Below, in pieces: positions 17,949 through 29,839 of a stretch of 64,000 bases of DNA; positions within the stretch are counted from its first letter, which is position 1, and every line of letters starts with the position of its first letter. The stretch covers positions 930,001 to 994,000 of the forward strand of contig CP090854.1 of the NCBI GenBank assembly GCA_041879425.1, written 5' to 3'. The DNA is from Vibrio pomeroyi. GTDB lineage: Bacteria > Pseudomonadota > Gammaproteobacteria > Enterobacterales > Vibrionaceae. The notes beneath the pieces were generated by a model. The model did no database searches, was not told the origin of the DNA, and saw only the letters and a program-made list of their open reading frames with translations. A program made the translations under genes and the position numbers.

Positions 17949-20048
17949 ATGAAATTCTCCCTGCCTTTTGCGGACAAGCTACCGAAAATCCCTAACCGTG
18001 CCATGCCTGCGATTGGCGCGCCTGTTATGGTACTTGCAACGCTTGCTATGGTGGTGTTGCCCATTCCTGCGTTCTTGCTGGATATGTTCTTCACCTTCAA
18101 TATTGCATTGTCTATGGTTGTGCTACTGGTCTCGGTATATACCCGCAGACCTTTGGATTTCGCCGCTTTCCCGACAGTCCTTCTGATTGCGACACTACTT
18201 CGATTAGCCTTGAACGTTGCTTCGACACGTGTGGTGTTACTGCATGGTCACGAAGGTGGCGATGCGGCTGGTAACGTAATTGAAGCCTTCGGTAACGTGG
18301 TTATCGGTGGTAACTACGCGGTTGGTTTAGTGGTGTTCTTGATCTTGATGATCATTAACTTCATGGTTGTTACCAAAGGTGCAGGCCGTATTTCGGAAGT
18401 AAGTGCACGTTTCACCTTGGATGCCTTACCGGGTAAGCAAATGGCAATCGATGCCGATTTGAACGCGGGTTTGATCGACCAAGATCAGGCACGTCTGCGA
18501 CGTTTTGAAGTAACCAAAGAAGCTGATTTCTACGGTTCAATGGACGGTGCTTCTAAGTTTGTAAAAGGCGATGCGATCGCCGGTATCCTTATCTTATTCA
18601 TCAACATCATTGGTGGCTTGAGCATTGGTATGGCTCAGTTTGACCTTGGTTTTGGCGAAGCAATCGAAATCTATACGCTACTGACTATCGGTGATGGTCT
18701 GGTTGCACAAATTCCATCGCTATTACTTTCTATCGCTGCCGCGATGATGGTAACGCGTCAAAATACCGATGAAGACATGGGGCAACAGCTTGTCTTCCAA
18801 ATGTTCGACAACCCAAAAGCCCTGATGATCACTGCCGCAATCCTTGGCATCATGGGTATTGTTCCGGGCATGCCGCACTTCTCTTTCTTAAGCTTAGCTA
18901 TTGTTGCGGGCGCAGGTGCGTATTACATCGATAAGAAACAGAAGAAGAAGGCTCTGGAACCAAACCTTCCGGCGGCAGTTGAAGCCAGTGGAGAAACAGG
19001 TTCGCAGAAAGAGCTTTCTTGGGATGATGTTCAACCCGTTGATATCATTGGCCTAGAAGTGGGTTACCGTTTGATTCCATTGGTAGACAGAGACCAAGGC
19101 GGCGAGCTACTAGAACGCGTTAAAGGTGTGCGTAAGAAGCTGTCTCAAGACTTTGGTTTCTTGATTCCTGCTGTCCATATCCGCGATAACCTAGAGCTGA
19201 CACCAAACAGCTATCGAATCACCTTGATGGGTGTTGCGGTGGGTGAGGCTGAGATTAAGCCTGATATGGAACTGGCGATTAACCCGGGCCAAGTATACGG
19301 AATGATCGATGGTGAGCCGACAATCGACCCAGCATTTGGGTTAGAAGCGGTATGGATTCGTGAAGAGCAGCGTGAACACGCACAAGCCCTCGGCTACACA
19401 GTTGTAGATTCATCGACCGTGTTAGCAACACATTTAAGCCAATTGCTCACCAACAACGCATCGCAGTTGATTGGTCACGAAGAAGTTCAGAACCTGCTTG
19501 AGATGCTGAGCCGTTCAACACCTAAATTGGTGGAAGGCTTTGTACCGGATCAATTGCCACTGGGTGTGGTGGTGAAAGTTCTGCAGAACCTACTTAATGA
19601 AGCCATTCCAATTCGTGATATTCGAACAATAGTCCAAACTTTGTCGGAGTACTCAGGTAAGAGTCAAGAACCTGACATACTAACGGCCGCTGTTCGTATC
19701 TCATTGAAACGACTAATTGTTCAGGAAATCAATGGTATAGAACCAGAGTTGCCTGTTATAACCTTGATTCCTGAGCTGGAACAAATCTTGCATCAAACCA
19801 TGCAGGCATCCGGCGGAGAATCTGCTGGTATTGAACCTGGTTTAGCCGAACGTTTACAGACCTCCCTCAGCCATGCCACACAAGAGCAAGAGCTGAAAGG
19901 TGAACCAGCGGTGTTACTGACCTCTGGTGTATTGCGTTCCACTCTGGCGAAGTTCGTGAAAAACACGATCCCAAGCTTGAGAGTATTATCTTACCAAGAG
20001 ATACCGGACGAAAAGCAGATACGCATAGTACAAGCTGTTGGTAATTAA
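17949..20048 (+). CDS. flhA: FlhA, flagellar export-gate ring protein
   Basis: 699 residues with about eight N-terminal membrane segments and a large cytoplasmic domain that forms the nonameric ring receiving chaperone-substrate complexes. The family signature RRPLDFAAFPTVLLIATLLR and the FHIPEP-type loop MVVTKGAGRISEVSARFTLD are intact. It has its own sigma-54 promoter and leads the flhA-flhF-flhG-fliA run. Confidence 0.97.
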   Translation: MKFSLPFADKLPKIPNRAMPAIGAPVMVLATLAMVVLPIPAFLLDMFFTFNIALSMVVLLVSVYTRRPLDFAAFPTVLLIATLLRLALNVASTRVVLLHGHEGGDAAGNVIEAFGNVVIGGNYAVGLVVFLILMIINFMVVTKGAGRISEVSARFTLDALPGKQMAIDADLNAGLIDQDQARLRRFEVTKEADFYGSMDGASKFVKGDAIAGILILFINIIGGLSIGMAQFDLGFGEAIEIYTLLTIGDGLVAQIPSLLLSIAAAMMVTRQNTDEDMGQQLVFQMFDNPKALMITAAILGIMGIVPGMPHFSFLSLAIVAGAGAYYIDKKQKKKALEPNLPAAVEASGETGSQKELSWDDVQPVDIIGLEVGYRLIPLVDRDQGGELLERVKGVRKKLSQDFGFLIPAVHIRDNLELTPNSYRITLMGVAVGEAEIKPDMELAINPGQVYGMIDGEPTIDPAFGLEAVWIREEQREHAQALGYTVVDSSTVLATHLSQLLTNNASQLIGHEEVQNLLEMLSRSTPKLVEGFVPDQLPLGVVVKVLQNLLNEAIPIRDIRTIVQTLSEYSGKSQEPDILTAAVRISLKRLIVQEINGIEPELPVITLIPELEQILHQTMQASGGESAGIEPGLAERLQTSLSHATQEQELKGEPAVLLTSGVLRSTLAKFVKNTIPSLRVLSYQEIPDEKQIRIVQAVGN

Positions 20049-20075
20049 GCCGCCTAATTAGAACGGACGATCGAA

Positions 20076-21587
20076 TTGAAAATTAAACGATTTTTTGCAA
20101 AAGATATGCGAACTGCGCTGCTCCAAGTTAAAGAAGAACTTGGTTCAGAAGCGGTGATCATGTCTAACAAAAAGGTCGCAGGTGGCGTGGAAATTGTTGC
20201 CGCTATTGATGGTGAATCCAGCCCATCGACAGCGCCTCAGAGACTCAATAAACCTCAGCAACCTGCACCAAGCCAATACACACAGATGGCCGCTCCTGCA
20301 GCACCATCAGGGCGTCGTCAGCTAGACGATGACAAGGTTAGCCTACAGTCGAATGCTGAAGGTGGACGCTCAATGACTAAACGCTTTGCCAATATGCTTA
20401 AGCAGTACAGTCATGGTGCAGACGACGAGCCACAACATCGTGCTGAAAACGAAGATTCGTTGTCAGCCCTACTGAATCGCCAATCAGGCAACAGTCACTT
20501 GTCGCAAAATAATCAGCAATCGAGCGGTAACCTCGATTCTGCATTTGCGCGTGAAACGGGCTTGTCCAAACTGATTGCAGAAGACCGTCGAGTCGAGCGT
20601 CCAGCTCCTCGTCTGGATCCTACTCGCTATGATCGTGGTCGTGAGAATACTCAGTCCAAAGGTTCAGATACTGAAATGGAAACGATGCGCGAAGAGATGA
20701 CCTCGATTCGCCGTCTTTTGGAACATCAAGTGTCTGGATTAATGTGGCAAGAAGTTGAGCGTCGTGAACCCCTCAGAGCCATGCTTATCAAACGCCTCGA
20801 ACGTATGGGTGTGTCGGCTGAGCTTGCGGATCAAATGGCTTGCTACATTCCGGAAGATACCAAACCAGCCCGAGCTTGGAAGGCGTTGTTAGCGCTTGTT
20901 GCTGACCAAATCTCTGTGACACAAAAAGATATTTTAAAACGCGGCGGTATTGTGGCTCTGCTTGGCCCTACCGGCGTAGGTAAAACAACGACTGTTGCAA
21001 AGCTCGCTGCTCGCGCAGCCATGGAGTATGGCGCCGACAATGTGGCACTAGTGACAACGGACACATATCGCATAGGTGCACATGAGCAGTTATCGATTTA
21101 TGGTCGAATTATGGGTTGTCCTGTAAGAGTTGCTAAAGATTCTAGTGAATTGGCCGATGTAATATATCAGTTACGTAATCGTCGCCTAATTCTGGTCGAT
21201 ACTGCAGGCATGGGACAACGAGATGTTCGCCTATCTGAGCAGTTAGACACACTGATGCAAGAGAGTGGTTCCGTTATTAATAGTTACCTTGTGTTGCCAG
21301 CAACCGCGCAGCGCAAAGTGCTACAAGAAACAATTGAACACTTTAGAAGAATCCCGTTGTCGGGGTGCATCATGACTAAGCTGGATGAATCCCTAAGTCT
21401 AGGTGAATTCATCAGTGTCGTAATACAAAATGCATTACCAGTTGCTTACATAGCAAATGGTCAACGAGTTCCTGAAGATATCGTTATTGCTCAGCCAAAG
21501 TACATGATTGCTAAGGCAAATGAGTTATTAGAAAAATCTACAGAGAATGAACCTCATTACTGGAACAGCGATTCTGAAGGGCTCTAG
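20076..21587 (+). CDS. flhF: FlhF, SRP-type GTPase placing the polar flagellum
   Basis: 503 residues. An N-terminal basic segment (KIKRFFAKDMRTALLQVKEE) and a Gln/Ser-rich linker are followed by an NG-type GTPase domain. Motifs seen: LLGPTGVGKTTTVAKLA (G1), TTDTYRIGAHEQL, LVDTAGMGQRD (G3) and TKLDES (G4). In vibrios FlhF promotes flagellum formation at one pole and is opposed by FlhG. The start is TTG at 20076, giving the family-typical MKIKRFFAKDM beginning; no better in-frame ATG explains the conserved N-terminus. Confidence 0.96.
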   Translation: MKIKRFFAKDMRTALLQVKEELGSEAVIMSNKKVAGGVEIVAAIDGESSPSTAPQRLNKPQQPAPSQYTQMAAPAAPSGRRQLDDDKVSLQSNAEGGRSMTKRFANMLKQYSHGADDEPQHRAENEDSLSALLNRQSGNSHLSQNNQQSSGNLDSAFARETGLSKLIAEDRRVERPAPRLDPTRYDRGRENTQSKGSDTEMETMREEMTSIRRLLEHQVSGLMWQEVERREPLRAMLIKRLERMGVSAELADQMACYIPEDTKPARAWKALLALVADQISVTQKDILKRGGIVALLGPTGVGKTTTVAKLAARAAMEYGADNVALVTTDTYRIGAHEQLSIYGRIMGCPVRVAKDSSELADVIYQLRNRRLILVDTAGMGQRDVRLSEQLDTLMQESGSVINSYLVLPATAQRKVLQETIEHFRRIPLSGCIMTKLDESLSLGEFISVVIQNALPVAYIANGQRVPEDIVIAQPKYMIAKANELLEKSTENEPHYWNSDSEGL

Positions 21588-21600
21588 GCGGCGGATAAAT

Positions 21601-22488
21601 ATGAACGAAAATATGATACATGATCAAGCTAGCGGCCTCCGTCGCTTAACCAAGCCTTCACTCACAAAAGTTATTGCTGTAACGGGTGGTAAAGGCGGCG
21701 TTGGTAAATCTAACGTGACCTTAGGTATGGCTATTTGTATGGCTCGCCAAGGTAAAAAAGTCATGGTACTGGATGCCGATTTAGGCCTTGCGAACGTCGA
21801 CATCATGCTGGGAATTCGTTCTAAACGAAACCTTGGACATGTATTGGCAGGTGAATGTGAACTTAAGGATGCGATTGTCGAAGGTCCGCACGGAATTAAA
21901 ATTATTCCAGCGACTTCGGGTACGCAGAGCATGACTGAGCTATCACACGCACAACACGCGGGTTTGATTCGAGCATTTGGTTCGCTTGAAGACGAGATGG
22001 ACATCTTGTTAGTTGATACCGCAGCGGGTATCTCGGACATGGTGATTAGCTTCTCAAGAGCAGCGCAAGATGTCGTGGTTGTGGTTTGTGATGAACCAAC
22101 TTCAATCACTGATGCATATGCGCTGATTAAGCTTTTGAGCAGAGAACATCAGGTTCAGCGATTCAAAGTTGTTGCAAATATGGTCAGAAGCTACCGCGAA
22201 GGCCGAGAATTATTTGCAAAGTTGACTTTGGTCACAGAGCGCTTCTTGAATGTGAGCCTCGAACTCGTAGCATGTATTCCTTTAGATGATAAAGTACGTC
22301 AATCAGTCAAGAGACAGAAGATCGTAGTCGATGCGTTCCCTCGCTCTCCAGCTGCATTGGCAATCAGCTCTTTGGCTAACAAAGCATTGACCTGGCCAAT
22401 ACCAAAAACACCAAGCGGACACTTGGAGTTCTTTGTTGAAAGGCTGCTGAATCGTACTGAATTTGTAGAGGAACCATTTGGTGAATAA
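21601..22488 (+). CDS. flhG: FlhG (FleN), MinD-like ATPase limiting flagellar number
   Basis: 295 residues. Deviant Walker A GGKGGVGKSNV, Walker B-like DILLVDTAAGIS, and an N-terminal DQAS..RL segment resembling the DQAxxLR activation helix that stimulates FlhF. FlhG represses FlrA activity and restrains FlhF, so one flagellum is made. The ATG at 21601 follows GGCGGATAA just after the flhF stop; a longer frame starting inside flhF (21547) is less likely. The final codons overlap fliA. Confidence 0.95.
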   Translation: MNENMIHDQASGLRRLTKPSLTKVIAVTGGKGGVGKSNVTLGMAICMARQGKKVMVLDADLGLANVDIMLGIRSKRNLGHVLAGECELKDAIVEGPHGIKIIPATSGTQSMTELSHAQHAGLIRAFGSLEDEMDILLVDTAAGISDMVISFSRAAQDVVVVVCDEPTSITDAYALIKLLSREHQVQRFKVVANMVRSYREGRELFAKLTLVTERFLNVSLELVACIPLDDKVRQSVKRQKIVVDAFPRSPAALAISSLANKALTWPIPKTPSGHLEFFVERLLNRTEFVEEPFGE

Positions 22489-23215
22489 AGCGCTTACTTA
22501 CGACCAACACGCTAATCACAATAGCCAACAGGCTTTTTTTGAGAAGTACTCTGTGTTGGTTAAACGTATCGCTCATCACTTGTTGGGGCGATTACCGCCT
22601 AATGTATTGGTTGATGACTTGATTCAAGCTGGCATGATCGGCTTGATTGAAGCGCAACAAAACTATGATGGTACCAAAGGCGCAAGCTTTGAGACGTACG
22701 CTGGTATTCGAATTCGCGGAGCAATGTTAGATGACATTCGCCGAGGGGATTGGGTGCCGAGATCGGTTCACAAAAACAATCGAGAAATCAGTAGTGCAAT
22801 CGCGGAATTAGAGGGCACACTCAACCGCGACCCAAGCGATGCCGAAGTGGCAAAGCACATGGGACTCAGTTTAGAGCAGTACCACTGCGCTTTAACTGAC
22901 ATTAATTGCTCAAGACTGGTTGGGATCGAAGATTTAGGCGTTTCAGATGATGTAATATCTCCGAACGAAGACTCTCAAGATAACGCGCCTTTTCAAGGGG
23001 TTGCTGATGAGTCATTCCGCCAAGCTTTGATCGATTCGATAAAACAGCTTCCGGAAAGGGAAGGCCTTGTGCTTTCGCTTTACTACGACGAAGAACTCAA
23101 TTTAAAAGAGATTGGGGAAGTACTAGGTGTCAGCGAATCTCGTGTCAGCCAAATACTGAGCCAATCTATGCAGCGTTTACGCACTAAGTTAAGTGCTTGG
23201 ACACAGAACGACTAA
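22481..23215 (+). CDS. fliA: FliA, flagellar sigma-28 factor
   Basis: 244 residues with sigma regions 2 (DDLIQAGMIGLIEAQQNYD, FETYAGIRIRGAMLDDIRR), 3 and 4 (GLVLSLYYDEELNLKEIGEV, SESRVSQILSQSMQRLR). It directs late genes such as flagellins, motor and chemotaxis proteins. GTG at 22481 is chosen because GAGG (22468-22471) is 9 nt upstream and the MNKALTYDQ start matches vibrio FliA; a TTG one codon earlier is possible. Overlaps the flhG end. Confidence 0.96.
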   Translation: MNKALTYDQHANHNSQQAFFEKYSVLVKRIAHHLLGRLPPNVLVDDLIQAGMIGLIEAQQNYDGTKGASFETYAGIRIRGAMLDDIRRGDWVPRSVHKNNREISSAIAELEGTLNRDPSDAEVAKHMGLSLEQYHCALTDINCSRLVGIEDLGVSDDVISPNEDSQDNAPFQGVADESFRQALIDSIKQLPEREGLVLSLYYDEELNLKEIGEVLGVSESRVSQILSQSMQRLRTKLSAWTQND

Positions 23216-23245
23216 CAACACTGATTTTATTCAGTGGAGGCTAAT

Positions 23246-23626
23246 TTGAACAAAAACATGAAAATTCTCATTGTTGATGATTTTTCAACGATGCGCCGAA
23301 TTGTTAAAAACCTACTTCGCGACTTAGGTTTCAACAACACTCAAGAAGCAGATGATGGCTTGACCGCGTTACCTATGCTGAAAAAAGGCGAATTTGATTT
23401 CGTGGTAACTGACTGGAACATGCCGGGCATGCAAGGTATTGACCTGCTTAAACACATTCGCGCAGACGCAGAACTTAAGCACCTTCCAGTGCTTATGATC
23501 ACAGCTGAAGCGAAGCGTGAGCAGATCATCGAAGCAGCGCAAGCGGGTGTTAATGGTTACATTGTGAAGCCTTTCACTGCCGCAACTCTGAAAGAGAAAC
23601 TAGATAAGATTTTTGAGCGCTTATAA
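23246..23626 (+). CDS. cheY: CheY, chemotaxis response regulator
   Basis: 126-residue single receiver domain: acid pocket [10 protein letters not shown], phospho-acceptor Asp56 ([10 protein letters not shown]), Thr (MITAEA) and Lys (IVKPFT) switch residues are all present. CheY-P binds the FliM N-terminus to change rotation. TTG at 23246 is the likely start because GGAGG (23236-23240) is 5 nt before it. That same GGAGG lies inside the longer GTG-started frame (23234), ruling it out; ATG at 23258 is a shorter alternative. Confidence 0.96.
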   Translation: MNKNMKILIVDDFSTMRRIVKNLLRDLGFNNTQEADDGLTALPMLKKGEFDFVVTDWNMPGMQGIDLLKHIRADAELKHLPVLMITAEAKREQIIEAAQAGVNGYIVKPFTAATLKEKLDKIFERL

Positions 23627-23739
23627 GCACTCATAATAACCTGTTTTAGGCGCTTCTAGAGGGACATTAACTTTTCAGTTTCCCGTTTATCTCTATAGCT
23701 GAAGCGTCACAAAATATGCGGAGTAAGGCCGAACTCAGG

Positions 23740-24471
23740 ATGATTTCATTAGAACAAGCAAAAAAATTAGTAGAGCTGCTTGAGAACGATGAGCAGCAAG
23801 GTGCTGATTCTCTTGTTAGAAGCATTTATGAAGATACTTTTAGTCTTCAAGACAATCCAATGCTTCAAGAAATAGGTAGTCTGACTCGCGACCTCCATGA
23901 CTCATTGATACAATTCAACTTTGACGAGCGCATTAGCGTTATCGCAAATGATGAAATCCCTGACGCTAGGGATCGCCTTCAGTATGTCATTGATAAAACG
24001 GAAGTTGCGGCGAACAAAACGATGGACGCTGTCGATCGCTGTATGCCAATTGCAGACAACCTACACGAGTGTTTACTTCAAGTAAGGCCTCAATGGAATG
24101 AACTGATGCATGGCCGCATTGAGCTGGCACAATTTAAAGCTTTATGTCACCGCATTGATGGATTACTTGTCCAAGTAGAAGGCGATAGTACTGAACTACG
24201 TGGACAACTGACTGAAATCTTGATGGCTCAGGATTTCCAAGATTTAACTGGGCAGATAATTAGCAAAGTTATTACCTTGGTAAATGAGGTTGAAGGACGT
24301 TTGGTAGAGATTCTCACCGTATTCGGAGCGAATCAAATCGAACCAACGCCAGAAAAAGAGAAGAAAGCATCTATTGCTCCTGAGGGTCCAATCATGAACC
24401 CAGAAGCGCGAGAAGACGCTGTTGCATCTCAAGATGAAGTCGACGATTTGTTATCCAGTCTTGGATTTTAA
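23740..24471 (+). CDS. cheZ: CheZ, CheY-P phosphatase
   Basis: 243-residue, mostly helical protein. The catalytic region LMAQDFQDLTGQIISKV carries the active-site Gln, and the C-terminal CheY-binding tail DEVDDLLSSLGF is intact. ATG at 23740 (MISLEQAKKLVELL) fits the family start; an upstream in-frame ATG at 23716 lacks a ribosome site. It is followed 9 nt later by cheA. Confidence 0.95.
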   Translation: MISLEQAKKLVELLENDEQQGADSLVRSIYEDTFSLQDNPMLQEIGSLTRDLHDSLIQFNFDERISVIANDEIPDARDRLQYVIDKTEVAANKTMDAVDRCMPIADNLHECLLQVRPQWNELMHGRIELAQFKALCHRIDGLLVQVEGDSTELRGQLTEILMAQDFQDLTGQIISKVITLVNEVEGRLVEILTVFGANQIEPTPEKEKKASIAPEGPIMNPEAREDAVASQDEVDDLLSSLGF

Positions 24472-24480
24472 AGGTAACGT

Positions 24481-26667
24481 ATGAGCTACGATTTAGACGA
24501 AGATATTCTTCAGGACTTTTTAGTCGAAGCAGGAGAGATCCTTGAACTCCTATCAGAGCAACTGGTAGAACTTGAGAACAACCCTGACGACAAAGACCTA
24601 TTAAATGCTATTTTCCGTGGTTTCCATACAGTAAAAGGTGGTGCTGGTTTCCTAGCATTGACTGAGCTGGTGGATACTTGTCATGGTGCTGAGAATGTGT
24701 TCGACATTCTAAGAAACGGCCAACGCAGCGTAACATCAGGCTTGATGGATACTATGCTGCAGGCGCTAGATACAGTTAATGTACAGTTTCGAGCCGTGCA
24801 AGATCAGGAACCTTTAGTACCAGCTGACCAATCTCTATTGGATGAGCTTCATCGTCTCTGCAAACCAGAGTCTGCTGATGAAGTTACACCAGTAGAAGCA
24901 CCAGCACCTGTTATCCCTGAACCTATTGTTGCAGCGCCTGAGCCTGTTGTTGAAAGCGCAAGCATCAGCGCGTCTTCTGTTGATGACATCTCTGAAGACG
25001 AGTTTGAACGCCTACTTGATGAACTTCATGGTAAAGGTGGTTCACCAACATCGGCTTCTGCACCAACACCAACACCGCCGCCGGCTCCAGTTGCACCTCA
25101 GCCAGTCGCAGACAGCGGTGATATTACTGATGACGAATTTGAAAAGTTATTAGATGAATTGCACGGTGCGGGTAAGAGCCCGACAGCGGCAAGTTCAACG
25201 CCTCCACCACCGCCAGCTCCTCCTGCAGCACCTGTTTCGGCGATGTCTGAAGGCGATGATCTGATGACGGACGAAGAGTTCGAGAAGTTACTAGACCAAC
25301 TGCATGGTTCAGGTAACGGGCCTTCAATTGAAGAACTTGATGCAGCGACTAAGCCTGCAGAAGTGAAGCCTGCGCCAGTTGCACCACAAGCTGCGCCTAA
25401 GCCTGCTGCCCCGGTTGCGGTTAAAGCAGAACCGAAGCCGAGCGCTCCAGCAAAAGCTGAAGTGAAAGCACCAGCTAAAAAGCAACAAGCCGAAGCAACT
25501 GTTCGTGTCGATACATCAACACTCGATACCATCATGAACATGGTGGGTGAATTGGTATTGGTTCGTAACCGACTTGTCAGCCTTGGCTTAAATAGCAACG
25601 ACGAAGAAATGTCTAAAGCTGTGTCTAACTTAGATGTTGTTACTGCAGACCTACAAGGTGCGGTAATGAAGACTCGTATGCAGCCGATCAAGAAAGTATT
25701 TGGTCGTTTCCCACGAGTTGTCCGTGACCTTGCTCGTAGCTTGAAGAAAGACATTGTTCTTGAGATGCGCGGTGAAGAGACGGACCTGGATAAAAACTTA
25801 GTTGAAGCACTTGCTGATCCCCTGATTCACTTAGTGAGAAACTCTGTCGACCACGGTATTGAAATGCCGGAAGATCGTGTTGCCGCAGGTAAGTCGAGAA
25901 CGGGTAAAGTAATTCTGTCTGCCTCTCAAGAAGGCGACCACATTGAACTGGCTATCGTTGATGACGGTGGCGGTATGGACCCTGATAAGCTTCGCGGTAT
26001 CGCGGTTAAACGTGGTCTGATGGACGAAGATGCTGCGTCTCGCTTATCAAACAAAGAGTGTTTCAACCTAATCTTTGCTCCTGGTTTCTCAAGCAAAGAG
26101 CAGATCTCAGATATCTCTGGTCGTGGTGTAGGTATGGACGTTGTGAAAACAGCGATCAACACACTGAATGGCTCAATTGATATCGATTCAGAGATGGGAC
26201 AGGGCACCAAGATCACGATCAAGGTTCCACTGACGCTAGCGATTCTACCTACCTTGATGGTCGGTGTCGCGGGTCACCCATTTGCATTGCCATTGGCATC
26301 TGTAAACGAGATCTTCCACCTAGATTTAAGCCGTACTAACGTGGTTGATGGCCAACTGACTATCATCGTTCGTGATAAGTCTATTCCGTTGTTCTACTTG
26401 CAAAACTGGCTTGCGCCTAAAGCGGGTATCGTTGAACTTCGCAAAGGACACGGCCATGTTGTTATCGTACAACTGGGCAGCCAACGTGTTGGTTTTGTTG
26501 TTGATACGCTTATCGGTCAAGAAGAAGTAGTCATCAAGCCACTTGATAAACTACTGCAAGGCACGCCAGGAATGGCAGGCGCGACAATCACAAGTGATGG
26601 ACACATTGCATTGATTCTAGATGTGCCGGACTTGTTGAAGCAGTACGCAGCTGCGTCAAGAATTTAA
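24481..26667 (+). CDS. cheA: CheA, chemotaxis histidine kinase
   Basis: 728 residues. An N-terminal Hpt (P1) domain with His49 ([11 protein letters not shown]), then a long Ala/Pro-rich linker (about 130-340), dimerisation ([22 protein letters not shown]), ATPase ([24 protein letters not shown]) and a C-terminal CheW-like P5. The linker carries three near-identical copies of a 17-18 residue motif ([13 protein letters not shown]) at residues 168-184, 213-229 and 259-276. In vibrios the CheA linker region contacts ParP, so these may be docking motifs (inference). A typical P2 domain is not obvious. Confidence 0.96.
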   Translation: MSYDLDEDILQDFLVEAGEILELLSEQLVELENNPDDKDLLNAIFRGFHTVKGGAGFLALTELVDTCHGAENVFDILRNGQRSVTSGLMDTMLQALDTVNVQFRAVQDQEPLVPADQSLLDELHRLCKPESADEVTPVEAPAPVIPEPIVAAPEPVVESASISASSVDDISEDEFERLLDELHGKGGSPTSASAPTPTPPPAPVAPQPVADSGDITDDEFEKLLDELHGAGKSPTAASSTPPPPPAPPAAPVSAMSEGDDLMTDEEFEKLLDQLHGSGNGPSIEELDAATKPAEVKPAPVAPQAAPKPAAPVAVKAEPKPSAPAKAEVKAPAKKQQAEATVRVDTSTLDTIMNMVGELVLVRNRLVSLGLNSNDEEMSKAVSNLDVVTADLQGAVMKTRMQPIKKVFGRFPRVVRDLARSLKKDIVLEMRGEETDLDKNLVEALADPLIHLVRNSVDHGIEMPEDRVAAGKSRTGKVILSASQEGDHIELAIVDDGGGMDPDKLRGIAVKRGLMDEDAASRLSNKECFNLIFAPGFSSKEQISDISGRGVGMDVVKTAINTLNGSIDIDSEMGQGTKITIKVPLTLAILPTLMVGVAGHPFALPLASVNEIFHLDLSRTNVVDGQLTIIVRDKSIPLFYLQNWLAPKAGIVELRKGHGHVVIVQLGSQRVGFVVDTLIGQEEVVIKPLDKLLQGTPGMAGATITSDGHIALILDVPDLLKQYAAASRI

Positions 26668-26680
26668 TTTAAGGATAAAT

Positions 26681-27811
26681 ATGGCGATTAAAGTATTAGT
26701 CGTTGATGATTCGAGCTTTTTTCGTCGTCGCGTTAGCGAGATCATCAACTCAGAGGCTCGCCTAGAAGTCATCGATGTAGCAGTAAACGGCAAAGAAGCG
26801 GTCGAGAAAGCAAAGAAGCTAAGACCTGACGTGATTACGATGGACATCGAAATGCCCGTCATGGACGGTATCACTGCCGTTCGTGAAATTATGGCTGCGT
26901 CTCCAACGCCTATTTTGATGTTTTCATCGTTAACGCATGACGGCGCGAAAGCAACGTTAGATGCGTTAGACGCCGGTGCTCTGGATTTCTTACCTAAGAA
27001 GTTTGAAGACATCGCTCGTAACCGTGATGACGCAGTCGCATTGCTTCAACAGCGTGTGATTCAGATTGCTGCTAAGCGTGCATTCATGCGTCGCACACCT
27101 ATTGCACCGCGAGCTACTGCAACGACGTCAACATCAGCGCCATTACGCCAACCGATGTCAGCAGCGACTTCGGCTGCTACTTCATCTGCGAAGCCAGCAG
27201 TTGCATCAGCAGCCAAGTTTAGAGCTTCGGGTAAGAAGTATCAGCTAACGGCAATTGGTACGTCGACTGGTGGCCCGGTTGCACTACAGAAGATTTTGAC
27301 CCGCATCCCTGCCAACTACCCACATCCGATTGTGTTAGTTCAGCATATGCCTGCAACCTTCACTGCTGCTTTTGCTAGCCGATTGAATACCTTGTGTAAG
27401 ATTGAAGTGCGTGAAGCTCAAGATGGTGACGTGTTGAAACCTGGTGTGGCTTATCTTGCGCCGGGTGGCAAACAGATGATGGTTGATGGCCGCCCTGGTT
27501 CTGCTCGCTTAAGAATTATCGATGGCGGCGACCGCATGAACTACAAACCATGTGTGGATGTGACTTTCGGCTCAGCTGCGAAGATCTACGGCGACAAAGT
27601 CTTGTCTATGATCCTGACCGGTATGGGCGCAGATGGTCGAGAAGGTTCGCGTATGTTGAAGACTGCGGGTTCGACAATTTGGGCACAAGACGAAGATAGC
27701 TGTGTTGTATATGGTATGCCTCAAGCTGTAGCAAAAGCTGGCATTTCTACTGAAGACCTACCTCTAGACCGCATCGCGGAAAGGATCTTGGTTGAAGTTG
27801 GGTTAGCTTAG
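26681..27811 (+). CDS. cheB: CheB, chemoreceptor glutamate methylesterase
   Basis: 376 residues: receiver domain with acceptor Asp55 ([13 protein letters not shown]), an Ala/Ser/Thr-rich linker (residues about 130-180) and the C-terminal methylesterase with catalytic Ser (IGTSTGGPV), His (VQHMPATFT) and Asp (GMGADGREG). It removes methyl groups from chemoreceptors and resets sensitivity. 13 nt after cheA. No cheR is in this window. Confidence 0.96.
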   Translation: MAIKVLVVDDSSFFRRRVSEIINSEARLEVIDVAVNGKEAVEKAKKLRPDVITMDIEMPVMDGITAVREIMAASPTPILMFSSLTHDGAKATLDALDAGALDFLPKKFEDIARNRDDAVALLQQRVIQIAAKRAFMRRTPIAPRATATTSTSAPLRQPMSAATSAATSSAKPAVASAAKFRASGKKYQLTAIGTSTGGPVALQKILTRIPANYPHPIVLVQHMPATFTAAFASRLNTLCKIEVREAQDGDVLKPGVAYLAPGGKQMMVDGRPGSARLRIIDGGDRMNYKPCVDVTFGSAAKIYGDKVLSMILTGMGADGREGSRMLKTAGSTIWAQDEDSCVVYGMPQAVAKAGISTEDLPLDRIAERILVEVGLA

Positions 27812-27821
27812 GTAAATCGAG

Positions 27822-28590
27822 ATGATTGTTTGGAGTGTTGCAAACCAAAAAGGTGGTGTTGGTAAAACAACCACGACAGTGACCTTGGCAGGCTTACTTG
27901 CCTTAAAAGGGCATCGTGTTCTGCTGGTTGATACTGACCCACATGCATCACTGACCACCTATCTGGGTTACGACTCAGATACGGTGGAGTCGAGCTTGTT
28001 CGATCTGTTTCAGCTTCGTGAGTTTTCTGCGCAAACGGTAAGACCACTGACGTTGCAAACCGACGTTGAAGGTATCGATATCATTCCTGCACACATGTCA
28101 TTGGCAACACTTGACCGTGTGATGGGAAATCGAAGCGGCATGGGGTTAATCTTGAAGCGTGCTTTAGCGGCGTTGAAAGATGATTACGACTACGTACTGA
28201 TCGACTGTCCGCCAATTCTTGGTGTGATGATGGTGAATGCGTTGGCGGCCAGCGACCGAATTTTGATTCCGGTACAGACTGAGTTTCTCGCAATGAAGGG
28301 CCTAGAGCGCATGATTCGCACTCTAACCATTATGCAGAAGTCTCGTAAAACACCGTTTAAGGTGACGATTGTCCCGACGATGTACGACAAGCGAACCAAG
28401 GCTTCACTACAAACATTAACGCAGCTCAAAGAGGATTATCCGAACCAAGTTTGGACGTCTGCTGTGCCGATTGATACCAAGTTTAGAGACGCAAGCCTAA
28501 AGCGCTTGCCAGCCTCTCATTTTGCATCGGGTAGTCGTGGTGTATTTGCTTACAAACAACTGCTTATTTATCTCGAAAGGTTGGCGATAA

Positions 28591-28604
<14 letters not shown>
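27822..28604 (+). CDS. parC: ParC, ParA-like ATPase positioning chemotaxis arrays
   Basis: 260-residue ParA/Soj-family ATPase with deviant Walker A QKGGVGKTTTTV, LLVDTDPHASLTTYLG (A') and YVLIDCPPILGVM (Walker B). Its place between cheB and a CheW-like gene identifies it as vibrio ParC, which brings chemotactic arrays to the cell pole, rather than a chromosome- or plasmid-partition ATPase; no parB follows. Overlaps the next gene by 14 nt. In some annotations it is simply called Soj-like. Confidence 0.9.
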
Positions 28605-29769
<1,165 letters not shown>

Positions 29770-29839
29770 TACTACGATTGGTACAACAAAAGCATCAAGT
29801 TAATAATAGTGGTCGGTAACGACGGCAAGAGGATTATCT

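Noticed and set aside
25098..25754. 218-codon open frame on the minus strand inside cheA
   Set aside because: It mirrors the Ala/Pro-rich CheA linker; codon bias of that region keeps the opposite frame open. No ribosome site, and the plus-strand protein is well conserved.
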